Below are positions 1 to 6,641 of a DNA stretch of 8,121 nt, in pieces (position 1 is the stretch's first letter; every line of letters begins with the position of its first letter). The stretch is from Candidatus Aminicenantota bacterium (GTDB lineage: Bacteria; Acidobacteriota; Aminicenantia; Aminicenantales; Aminicenantaceae). The position numbers and the translations under genes are program-made. The notes under the pieces are model-generated. The model was not told the DNA's origin. It did not search any database and saw only the letters and a list, made by a program, of their open reading frames with translations. Where the stretch lies: NCBI GenBank assembly GCA_004378665.1, contig SOIA01000366.1:1-8121 (forward strand), given 5' to 3'.

Positions 1-2
1 TC

Positions 3-689
3 ACGCCGTTGATTCTTTCCTCTAAAAAAACCACGCATGACCTCGAGCTTTACCTTATTGCAGAAAATCCCCAACTGTTTCTCTCGACTCTTCTCGAAAA
101 AATCCAGGAATACTCCTCGACTGGAGGCCGGAAATTCGCATTCCTCAATTCTCATCCCAACGAAAAAAGTATCAAGAAATCACTCCTCCAAAAAGGCTGG
201 AGGTTTGTCCAGGAACCAGTATCCGCAAACCTCGTTCTTTCGTTTAGCCATCTTCACCACAAAGCCCTCCCCTCCTTCACTTTGGTCAGAGAGGGTCGTA
301 TCTGGGATATCCGGTCTCAAAAACTCTTCCTTCTCTGGCGAGAAATGAATGAAAACCACGAGCTTTCATCCTGTCTAACTATGGTTTCATTCAAAAACAG
401 GCCTTCGAACCATTTAGCCGGAGAATTCGTTTCTGTGTACAAGGAGGGACGAAAGCTCGCAACCCTGCCGCTCAAGGAAAACGTCAAAAGATCCTTCAAG
501 ACTCAAACGGGAAATATCACAGCACATATAAGAAACGGAAGCGCATGGGTAGCAGAGTCATCCTGCCGTCATAAAATATGTCTCCATTCACCTCCTGTTT
601 CTTTAGCTGGAGAACGGATCATCTGTGCTCCAAACCATTTTTTCCTGGAAATCGGACGTTCGAGTTCGATCGATACTGTCATTGGCTAA
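3..689 (+). CDS. NusG-II domain protein with an unrecognised N-terminal region (5' end probably cut by window)
   Basis: The reading frame is open to the left edge, so the true start may lie outside the window. A TTG at position 9 is the first possible start inside it, but no ribosome binding site can be judged there. Numbering from that TTG, residues about 140-216 match the NusG domain II family: a beta-rich segment starting FVSVYKEGRKL, then a Cys pattern with C186, C191 and C206 (SSCRHKIC, then IICAPNH). This domain is found in small exported or membrane-anchored proteins, often next to apbE and redox genes; its biochemical role is unclear. The preceding roughly 135 residues, which include LFLSTLLEKIQEY and FTLVREGRIWDIRSQ, match nothing I recognise and show no obvious membrane helix, whereas typical members are only about 120-130 residues. 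The gene overlaps apbE, so the two are probably co-transcribed. The domain call is fairly secure; the function of the whole protein is unknown. Confidence 0.75.
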   Translation, partial: TPLILSSKKTTHDLELYLIAENPQLFLSTLLEKIQEYSSTGGRKFAFLNSHPNEKSIKKSLLQKGWRFVQEPVSANLVLSFSHLHHKALPSFTLVREGRIWDIRSQKLFLLWREMNENHELSSCLTMVSFKNRPSNHLAGEFVSVYKEGRKLATLPLKENVKRSFKTQTGNITAHIRNGSAWVAESSCRHKICLHSPPVSLAGERIICAPNHFFLEIGRSSSIDTVIG

Positions 690-1608
690 AAAACTCATTC
701 TCCTTCTGCTCATCTGCGCTCTGTTCATATGCTGCGGTATCGAGAAGAAATGGCATACTTCCACCCTCCTCGTCTTCGATACACTTTGTCAGATAAGAGT
801 CTTCTGCTCTTCATCCACATTCAAGACAGCTAAGAAAGAAGTCAACCGAATATTCACTGAGATCGAATCCCGTTTCTCGCCTGACTCCGAAGATTACGCT
901 TCCCCGATGGTCATCGACCTGTACTACAGGGCTCTTCATGTTTACCATGACTCGGACGGATGCTTCGATATCACAGTCGCTCCGTTAACACGGCTGTGGG
1001 GATTCCTGAGCAAGTCTTACTCTGTACCAACTCAGGACCAGATAGATTCTGTCCTTGAGCAGGTCGGGATGGAAAAAATCAAGGAAAACAACGGAATCCT
1101 CCTCCTTCCCGGGATGAAGTTGGACTGGGGAGCCATCGCCAAAGGTTTGGCCATCGACCTCGCATCCCGCTCTTTGATCGAGGTGGGAATCTCGAGGGGA
1201 TTCATCAACGCCGGCGGCGACCTTTACTGCTGGGGAAAAAATCCGGACAATCAGGATTGGAACATCGGTATTGAACATCCTCGCACAGAAGGTATTTTTG
1301 GAATCCTGTCCATCTCAGAGCGCGGTGCCGCAACAACCGGGGATTACCAGCGTTTTTTCATAAGAGATGGGATTCGCTATCATCATATCTTCGATCCCCG
1401 CACAGGATATCCTGCCCCCGGGAAACAGAGCGTGACAGTCTGCGGCCCTGAGACCCTCATCTGCGACGCCCTCTCAACCGCACTCTTTGTGTCTAAGGAA
1501 CCCAAAAAAATCATGGATAAATACCCGGAATACGGGGCAATCATCGTTGATTCGGAAGGGAATCTCTCTTTTATGGGAAAATCGTATCCTTTTCGGCCTG
1601 CCGAGTGA
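625..1608 (+). CDS. apbE: FAD:protein FMN transferase, ApbE family, N-terminally membrane-anchored
   Basis: ApbE covalently attaches FMN from FAD to a Thr or Ser of extracytoplasmic flavoproteins such as RnfG/RnfD or NqrB/NqrC. Family motifs appear in order (numbering from the GTG at 625): ITVAPLTRLWGF at 116-127, LDWGAIAKGLAIDLA at 166-180, the FAD-binding INAGGDLYCWG at 194-204, WNIGIEHPR at 212-220, AATTGDYQRFF at 235-245, HHIFDPRTGYP at 253-263, and the Mg-binding Asp/Thr pair in CDALSTALFV (D281, T285). Length is normal for the family. The start is uncertain. GTG 625 has a GGAG at 609-612, but gives a long n-region. TTG 682, overlapping the upstream stop codon, gives a compact signal sequence, AKKLILLLLICALFICCG, more typical of a lipoprotein. 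Cys36 or Cys37 would be the lipidated residue, although the lipobox is non-canonical (LFIC). The upstream NusG-II partner supports a redox role. The flavoprotein substrate is not visible. Confidence 0.93.
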   Translation: MLQTIFSWKSDVRVRSILSLAKKLILLLLICALFICCGIEKKWHTSTLLVFDTLCQIRVFCSSSTFKTAKKEVNRIFTEIESRFSPDSEDYASPMVIDLYYRALHVYHDSDGCFDITVAPLTRLWGFLSKSYSVPTQDQIDSVLEQVGMEKIKENNGILLLPGMKLDWGAIAKGLAIDLASRSLIEVGISRGFINAGGDLYCWGKNPDNQDWNIGIEHPRTEGIFGILSISERGAATTGDYQRFFIRDGIRYHHIFDPRTGYPAPGKQSVTVCGPETLICDALSTALFVSKEPKKIMDKYPEYGAIIVDSEGNLSFMGKSYPFRPAE

Positions 1609-1618
1609 AATCGCTTTA

Positions 1619-1652
1619 TCGGGAATCAAGCCGTGGAAAAATTTATTCCCGA
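1619..1652. terminator. Inverted repeat between converging apbE and rhaB; possible weak terminator
   Basis: TCGGGAAT at 1619-1626 is perfectly repeated in inverse as ATTCCCGA at 1645-1652, giving an 8-bp stem with an 18-nt loop. It sits in the 54-bp gap between the two stop codons, where a bidirectional terminator is expected. No U-rich tract follows on either strand and the loop is large, so intrinsic termination is doubtful. A Rho-dependent site or chance are alternatives. Confidence 0.25.
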
Positions 1653-1662
1653 CTCACTCTCA

Positions 1663-3138
1663 TCATGAAAACATCCCCTTGACTCTTCCATAAATATCAT
1701 CCCATCTCTCCTGGTCTTCCGGCTCATAGTTTTTCAAGGGGAAAGAACGAGACACCATTTTCCGGCCCTCTTCGATCCCGCTCAACACATCCTTTGATAT
1801 AGCTTGAACCATGACATTTCCCACAGCGGCGGCTTCCACGGGTCCTGCAATCACAGGAAGACCCGTGGCGTCTGAGCTGAACTGGTTGAGAACCTCATTC
1901 TGAGAGCCTCCGCCGACGATATGAAGCACCTCCACAGGATCGGAACAGATGGCATTGATCTTATCGAGGAGAAACCGGTATTTTAACGCAAGGCTTTCGA
2001 GAATGCAGCGCACAAATTCACCCTTTTTTATCGGTGCGGGCTGTCCTGTCTTCCTGCAGAATTTTCTGATAGCCGCAGGCATATCGGGCGGATTCAAGAA
2101 CGTGTGGTCATCCGGGTCGACAACGGACTTGAACGGCTGCGCTTCCAGAGCCAAACCTGCCAGTTCATCATACTCGAGAGCATCACCCATGAGCTCCCAG
2201 CTCTTCAAACACCTCTGGAGCAGCCACAGGCCCATGGTGTTGCGCAGAAACCGGATCTTCCCGTCAACTCCGCCTTCATTGGTGAAATTATTTATCCGCG
2301 AGTGTTCATCGATGACCGGTTCATCCACTTCCACCCCAAGCAGAGACCACGTTCCTGAGCTCAGGTAAGCCCATCTCCCGGACTGGGCCGGCACTGCAGC
2401 CACCGCACTGGCGGTGTCATGACAGGCTGGTGCGACCACATCCACTGAAAAAACGTTTGTTTCTCGAACGATGTCTGGCTTCAGCCTGCCGACCAATGTC
2501 CCTGGAGGGATGATCTCCGCCATGATGCGGAGAGGCAACCCGAGTTTCTCGAATATCTCTGGTTCCCAGCCTCTTGTTTTCGCGTTTAAAAGCTGAGAGG
2601 TTGAAGCGATGGTGTATTCTGAACATTTTTTGCCCGTCAACAAAAAATTGAACAGGTCGGGCATGAAGAGGAGAGTCGCGATGTTATCCCCCAGATGGCC
2701 TTCTGTTTCGAGCATGCTCAGGAGCTGGAATACCGAATTGAACTGCATGAACTGGATTCCAGTGAGAGAGTAGAATTCTTTTTTGGACATCAACCGGAAC
2801 GCCTTTTCCATCATTCCTTCGGTTCTCCGGTCGCGGTAGGCGTAAGGATTCCCCAGGATTCGATCGTCCTTTCCGACCAGACCGAAATCCACCCCCCAGG
2901 TATCCACTCCAAGACCAGACAGCTTCCTGTGGCCCTGCTGAGCTGCGCAGGTCAGCCCCTTTTTCAGTTCACCAAAAAGATAGGAAACATCCCAATGAAT
3001 ATGCCCGGAGACATTGAGCTGCGTGTTCGGGAAACGGTGAATCTCTTCCAGGCGGATTCTGTCTTTATCGAGAATCCCGAGTAACGTTCTTCCGCTTTCC
3101 GCTCCGAAATCAAACGCCAAAAATTTTGCGGGAGGCAT
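1663..3138 (-). CDS. rhaB: L-rhamnulokinase (FGGY carbohydrate kinase family)
   Basis: A cytoplasmic kinase of 491 residues that phosphorylates L-rhamnulose with ATP to L-rhamnulose 1-phosphate, the step between rhamnose isomerase and rhamnulose-1-phosphate aldolase. Features seen: an N-terminal ATPase-fold start FLAFDFGAESGRTLLG (residues 6-21), the substrate-side motif VDTWGVDFGLVG (78-89), ACHDTASAVAAVP (238-250) with the probable catalytic base D241, the phosphate-binding SSGTWSLLGVE (260-270), and the nucleotide-binding VGGGSQNEVLNQF (408-420) and GPVEAAAVGN (432-441). Length and motif order fit RhaB closely; the related fuculokinase or xylulokinase are less likely. The ATG is supported by GGAG at 3149-3152, 10 nt upstream. 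It lies 56 bp downstream of the beta-galactosidase with no obvious terminator between, so co-transcription is likely. Rhamnose isomerase, aldolase and transporter genes are not in the window. Confidence 0.92.
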   Translation of the reverse strand: MPPAKFLAFDFGAESGRTLLGILDKDRIRLEEIHRFPNTQLNVSGHIHWDVSYLFGELKKGLTCAAQQGHRKLSGLGVDTWGVDFGLVGKDDRILGNPYAYRDRRTEGMMEKAFRLMSKKEFYSLTGIQFMQFNSVFQLLSMLETEGHLGDNIATLLFMPDLFNFLLTGKKCSEYTIASTSQLLNAKTRGWEPEIFEKLGLPLRIMAEIIPPGTLVGRLKPDIVRETNVFSVDVVAPACHDTASAVAAVPAQSGRWAYLSSGTWSLLGVEVDEPVIDEHSRINNFTNEGGVDGKIRFLRNTMGLWLLQRCLKSWELMGDALEYDELAGLALEAQPFKSVVDPDDHTFLNPPDMPAAIRKFCRKTGQPAPIKKGEFVRCILESLALKYRFLLDKINAICSDPVEVLHIVGGGSQNEVLNQFSSDATGLPVIAGPVEAAAVGNVMVQAISKDVLSGIEEGRKMVSRSFPLKNYEPEDQERWDDIYGRVKGMFS

Positions 3139-3194
3139 GGCATTCTATCTCCGTACACATGACGGCATAAAGCCTGGCTCTCTCTTAATGTCTC

Positions 3195-6100
3195 TCAATG
3201 CTTCAAAACGGACTTTTTTGGATTCGACTCATCCCGATTCAATATGTTCGGTATCTTGAGACGCGCGACTTCGAACATCTCTCCCATTCCGCGGGTATAC
3301 GGCCGCAAGCTGTAGGTGAAATCGAACGATTCGGGATAAGCGGCATACTTATCGATCACGCCTGGCCCGCAGCTTCCGTTCCCCAATCCATACTGCCAGG
3401 AATCCAGACAGAGAATGATATCATCTATCAGTATTATCTCATGGATGTGTTCCGCCTTGTCGAGGTCTTCGGCAGTCGTATGCAGGGCTGTAACCGCCAG
3501 GACATCCTCGGCCACAACCAGGAGTCCTGCACCGGATTTATCCGTAAAGGCTGCCCAGCGGACTTCTTCCTTATTGCCTGTCTCCTGGGGTCTCACATAG
3601 GGAACATACTGTTCTGAGACTTTGCCTTGATGAAATCCGATAAAAGCTCCGTATTTTCTATCCGGATAGTTTTCCTGAGGTCCCGCTCCGTACCATTGGA
3701 AGTTATCGAAATCTCCTGTGATCTTCATCTTCACGCCGAGTTTCGGCAGGACCGGCAGTTCTCCGAAGGGCTTGATCTGATTGCCTATCTGGATACAGCC
3801 ATTCCCGAAGATTGTGTATGTACAGTGGTGCTCAAACCCGCTGTCTTCTGTCCCTTTGTTCTCGGTCAGAACCGAAACCCGGATCACTCCAGGATTCACC
3901 GTCTCGATCGTAAAATCCTTGACTTCCCGCTTCAACTGATTGAGCCCGGCCTCATACCACTGACGCGCCAGACGTCTGTTGTTGTCTGTCGGAGCACGGA
4001 ACGCATTCAAGACAGGACCGTTGACTCCCTCCTCCGCCTCCTCGATGAAGAACATGTCCTGGTAGATCAAAGAAGTCATGGCCCCTTGGGTCGTGCTGAA
4101 AGAGATGCTGAAATTCTTTCCCTTAATGGTCAGGATATCGTCAGATGCACCGAGTTTCAATTCAGACAAGTCCGAAACATCCATTTCCGGCTTGGGCGGA
4201 ACATCGTAAGGCATTCTCAACTGTTCCCAGGCCACCTCGTGGGCGTCCGAGGCCCAGGCTGTGTCACCGGAGAGGAAGATACAAACTCTCAACCAGTACT
4301 CCGCTCCGGGTACAAGTTCCTGCTGCTCGATAGGGAGTGTAAAAACCTGACTCTCTCCTGGAGCGACATCCAGATTCTCGATCTCATCTCTCTGGATAGC
4401 TCTTCCATCTTCATACAGAGTCCAATCCGCTTCGAATTCTCCGAGATTGGTGAAGAAGTATTTATTGTGGATTCTGATCTTTCCCTGAGAAAGGTCTCCC
4501 TCATTGATCTCCACGGACTGGTAGACTTTCTTCACTTCCCACAGCTTGGGTGGAATCTTACGGTCAGGGAAAACCAGTCCGTTGATGCAGAAGTTCCCGT
4601 CGTTGGGGTCATCCCCGAAATCACCGCCGTAAGCCCAATATTCCTTCCCGTCCTCTGTTGTCTTGCGCAGTCCCTGGTCGACCCAATCCCAGATACTTCC
4701 GCCTTGAAGATGGTCATATTCCTCGATCGCTTCCCAGTATTCTTTCAGGTTGCCGACCGCGTTGCCCATCGCATGGGCGTATTCACACAAAATCAGCGGA
4801 CGCTCCTGCTCGTCCTGGGCATATTTCACGATCGACTCTATCCGGGAGTACATCGGGCAGACGATGTCTGTATGATAGCGTCTTCCAGCTCTCTCATAAT
4901 GCACCGGCCTCGAGGGATCCCGGCGGTGAATCCACTCGCTGGCCGATTCGAATGTTGTTCCATCTCCTGCCTCATTCCCCATAGACCAGATGATGATGGA
5001 AGGATGATTCTTGTCACGTTCCACCATGCGGATGATCCGGTCCACGTGAGCCCTTTTCCATTCAGGCTTGTTGGCCAGAGTATTCTCTGGTTTGTATCCG
5101 ATGCCGTGAGATTCGATGTTTGCCTCGTCGATCACGTATAAACCGAATTGATCGCAAAGCTCATACCACTGCGGGTCGTCCGGATAATGTGCCGTCCGCA
5201 CTGTGTTGATGTTGAACTGTTTCATCAGGATGATATCTTTGCGCATGGATTCCAGGGACACATAATGCCCGGTGTCAGGATCATGCTCGTGGCGGTTCAC
5301 TCCCTTGATCAGAATCGGCGCTCCGTTGAGGAGAAGCTGTCCACCTTTGATCTCCACTTCCCGGAAGCCGAACTTACAACTTTCCATCTCGATGATCTCG
5401 TCCTTTTCATTCTTGAGTTTCAACAGGACTGTGTACAGGTGCGGCTTTTCCGCTGACCATTTCAGAGGATTATCCACAGCCGCATTCATCATCACAATGC
5501 TCTCGGCACCGGGGGAAATATAGACGCTGTTCCCTTCCATCAGAACTTCGGAACCGACAGGATTGTTCTCAGCATCCAGCAGGCTGACTTCCACTTTAGC
5601 GTTCATCCAGGCTTCATCCGAATAATTATGAACCCTGGCAGTGATTTTCAGCACAGCATCCTTGTACTCTTCATCCAGGTCGCAGTTGACTTCGAAATCT
5701 CGGATGTGGAGTCCTGGAGTGGAGAGGAGATACACATTGCGGAAGATTCCGCTGAGCCGCCAGAAGTCCTGGCATTCCAGGTAAGACCCATCTGACCAGC
5801 GGTAGACCTCAACAGCCAGGACATTCCGGCCGTCCTGAAGATAATCTGTGATGTTAAACTCCGCGGGTGTTCGGCTTCCCTGACTGTAGCCGACCTCTTT
5901 TCCGTTGATCCAGAGATAGAAGGCAGATTCAACTCCATCAAAATGAATGAAGACCTGTCGCCCTCTCCAATTTCCAGGTATTTCAAATTCAGTCCTGTAG
6001 GAGCCAACCGGATTGTAATCATTCTGGATGTGAGGAGGATCTTCCTTGAAAGGATAGGGCACGTTGAGATAGATCGGCTTTCCGTAGCCGTGCATCTGCC

Positions 6101-6440
6101 AGTTACTGGGAACAGGAATTTCATCCCACTCGCTGACATCATACCCGGGCTTGAAGAAATCTTGCGGCCGTTCAGCAGGTTTGGAAACCCAATGAAATTT
6201 CCAGTCTCCGTTGAGGGATAAATAGAATTTCGATGCCGCTCGCACTCCATCTATGGCTTTGTTCCTATCGGCATAAGGCATCAACGTGCAGTGGGCAGGT
6301 TCTTTATTCTGCCCGATCATCCGTGGATTTTCCCAGTCATTCGCTTCTTCCGCGAAAATTTCTCCATGACGAATTCCGCTTATCAGTATCATCAGAAGGA
6401 GTAGAGATAATGTTATTTTCTTGTATTGCCTCAGAGACAT
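3195..6440 (-). CDS. Exported GH2 beta-galactosidase, LacZ-type
   Basis: A retaining glycoside hydrolase of 1081 residues expected to release terminal beta-linked galactose. Residues 1-30 look like a Sec signal peptide: basic MSLRQYKK, hydrophobic LSLLLLMILI, probable cleavage after EIFA (residue 30). It should therefore act in the periplasm or outside, unlike cytoplasmic E. coli LacZ. Domain order is that of LacZ: sugar-binding jelly roll (about 70-240), Ig-like domain (about 243-360), TIM barrel (about 362-640), second Ig-like domain (about 645-740), and a small-chain beta-sandwich (about 770-1048). Key residues: NRHEHDP (382-388), acid/base E490 in WSMGNEAGDG, nucleophile E553 in PLILCEYAHAMGN, and W584 in GSIWDWVDQG. 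W1015 in SWQYGLGNGSCGP probably corresponds to the active-site Trp of the LacZ C-terminal domain. The ATG has a near-perfect SD (AAAGGAGG) 7 nt upstream. Genomic context with a sulfatase suggests a sulfated galactan-type substrate; exact linkage cannot be read from sequence. A short charged tail follows residue 1050. Confidence 0.95.
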   Translation of the reverse strand: MSLRQYKKITLSLLLLMILISGIRHGEIFAEEANDWENPRMIGQNKEPAHCTLMPYADRNKAIDGVRAASKFYLSLNGDWKFHWVSKPAERPQDFFKPGYDVSEWDEIPVPSNWQMHGYGKPIYLNVPYPFKEDPPHIQNDYNPVGSYRTEFEIPGNWRGRQVFIHFDGVESAFYLWINGKEVGYSQGSRTPAEFNITDYLQDGRNVLAVEVYRWSDGSYLECQDFWRLSGIFRNVYLLSTPGLHIRDFEVNCDLDEEYKDAVLKITARVHNYSDEAWMNAKVEVSLLDAENNPVGSEVLMEGNSVYISPGAESIVMMNAAVDNPLKWSAEKPHLYTVLLKLKNEKDEIIEMESCKFGFREVEIKGGQLLLNGAPILIKGVNRHEHDPDTGHYVSLESMRKDIILMKQFNINTVRTAHYPDDPQWYELCDQFGLYVIDEANIESHGIGYKPENTLANKPEWKRAHVDRIIRMVERDKNHPSIIIWSMGNEAGDGTTFESASEWIHRRDPSRPVHYERAGRRYHTDIVCPMYSRIESIVKYAQDEQERPLILCEYAHAMGNAVGNLKEYWEAIEEYDHLQGGSIWDWVDQGLRKTTEDGKEYWAYGGDFGDDPNDGNFCINGLVFPDRKIPPKLWEVKKVYQSVEINEGDLSQGKIRIHNKYFFTNLGEFEADWTLYEDGRAIQRDEIENLDVAPGESQVFTLPIEQQELVPGAEYWLRVCIFLSGDTAWASDAHEVAWEQLRMPYDVPPKPEMDVSDLSELKLGASDDILTIKGKNFSISFSTTQGAMTSLIYQDMFFIEEAEEGVNGPVLNAFRAPTDNNRRLARQWYEAGLNQLKREVKDFTIETVNPGVIRVSVLTENKGTEDSGFEHHCTYTIFGNGCIQIGNQIKPFGELPVLPKLGVKMKITGDFDNFQWYGAGPQENYPDRKYGAFIGFHQGKVSEQYVPYVRPQETGNKEEVRWAAFTDKSGAGLLVVAEDVLAVTALHTTAEDLDKAEHIHEIILIDDIILCLDSWQYGLGNGSCGPGVIDKYAAYPESFDFTYSLRPYTRGMGEMFEVARLKIPNILNRDESNPKKSVLKH

Positions 6441-6447
6441 GTCAAAA

Positions 6448-6455
6448 CCTCCTTT
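6448..6455 (-). promoter_or_regulatory. Strong ribosome binding site of the beta-galactosidase gene
   Basis: On the - strand this reads AAAGGAGG, a near-complete match to the 16S rRNA anti-SD, spaced 7 nt from the ATG. It fixes the beta-galactosidase start and shows that this organism uses canonical SD-led initiation. Confidence 0.85.
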
Positions 6456-6576
6456 CTATTCTCGCTGTTTTTCGAATTCGATCCTTGCCAAAATGAATCA
6501 TGAAACAGGATTTTTTTCAATAAATTTTTTTATCCGTTCCGGTTTATCCACCATTGATTCTACACCACAAATCCTG

Positions 6577-6583
6577 AAGGAGG
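6577..6583 (-). promoter_or_regulatory. Possible anti-Shine-Dalgarno element in the beta-galactosidase leader
   Basis: Read on the - strand this is CCTCCTT, an exact 7-nt complement of the AAGGAGG core of the beta-galactosidase RBS, roughly 120 nt further upstream. If the transcript begins upstream of it, for example by read-through from anSME, pairing could hide the RBS. Pairing does not extend beyond 7 bp, and no conserved riboswitch was recognised. Chance is a real alternative. Confidence 0.25.
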
Positions 6584-6641
6584 AAAGCGATGGCGTTCTG
6601 CTCGGACCTGCATCATAGGGAAGCATAATATCTACAACAGA

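Larger units (their letters stand above)
6441..6641 (-). other. Intergenic leader upstream of the beta-galactosidase
   Basis: A 201-bp stretch between the anSME stop and the beta-galactosidase start, read here on the - strand. It contains two T7 tracts on the + strand (6511-6517 and 6525-6531; A7 tracts in the direction of transcription), a 10-bp palindrome TCGAATTCGA at 6472-6481 about 31 nt before the start codon, and the RBS. I found no convincing -35/-10 pair and no strong intrinsic terminator behind anSME. It could hold a promoter with an A-rich upstream element, or be an untranslated spacer in a longer operon. Confidence 0.4.

Noticed and set aside
1949..3084. Several + strand open frames opposite rhaB
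   Set aside because: They are embedded in a well-supported kinase gene and the translations are low in recognisable structure.
3139..3194. Terminator between the beta-galactosidase and rhaB
   Set aside because: Only a 4-bp near-palindrome (AGCCTGGCT) is present with no T-run, too weak to call.
3627..5141. Long + strand open frame (504 codons) antisense to the beta-galactosidase
   Set aside because: It lies wholly inside a gene with clear catalytic motifs. Its translation has no recognisable domain, so it is a codon-bias shadow of the real gene.
5648..6250. 200-codon - strand frame overlapping the 5' part of the beta-galactosidase
   Set aside because: It is an out-of-frame reading of the GH2 sugar-binding domain; the frame with the signal peptide and SD is clearly the coding one.
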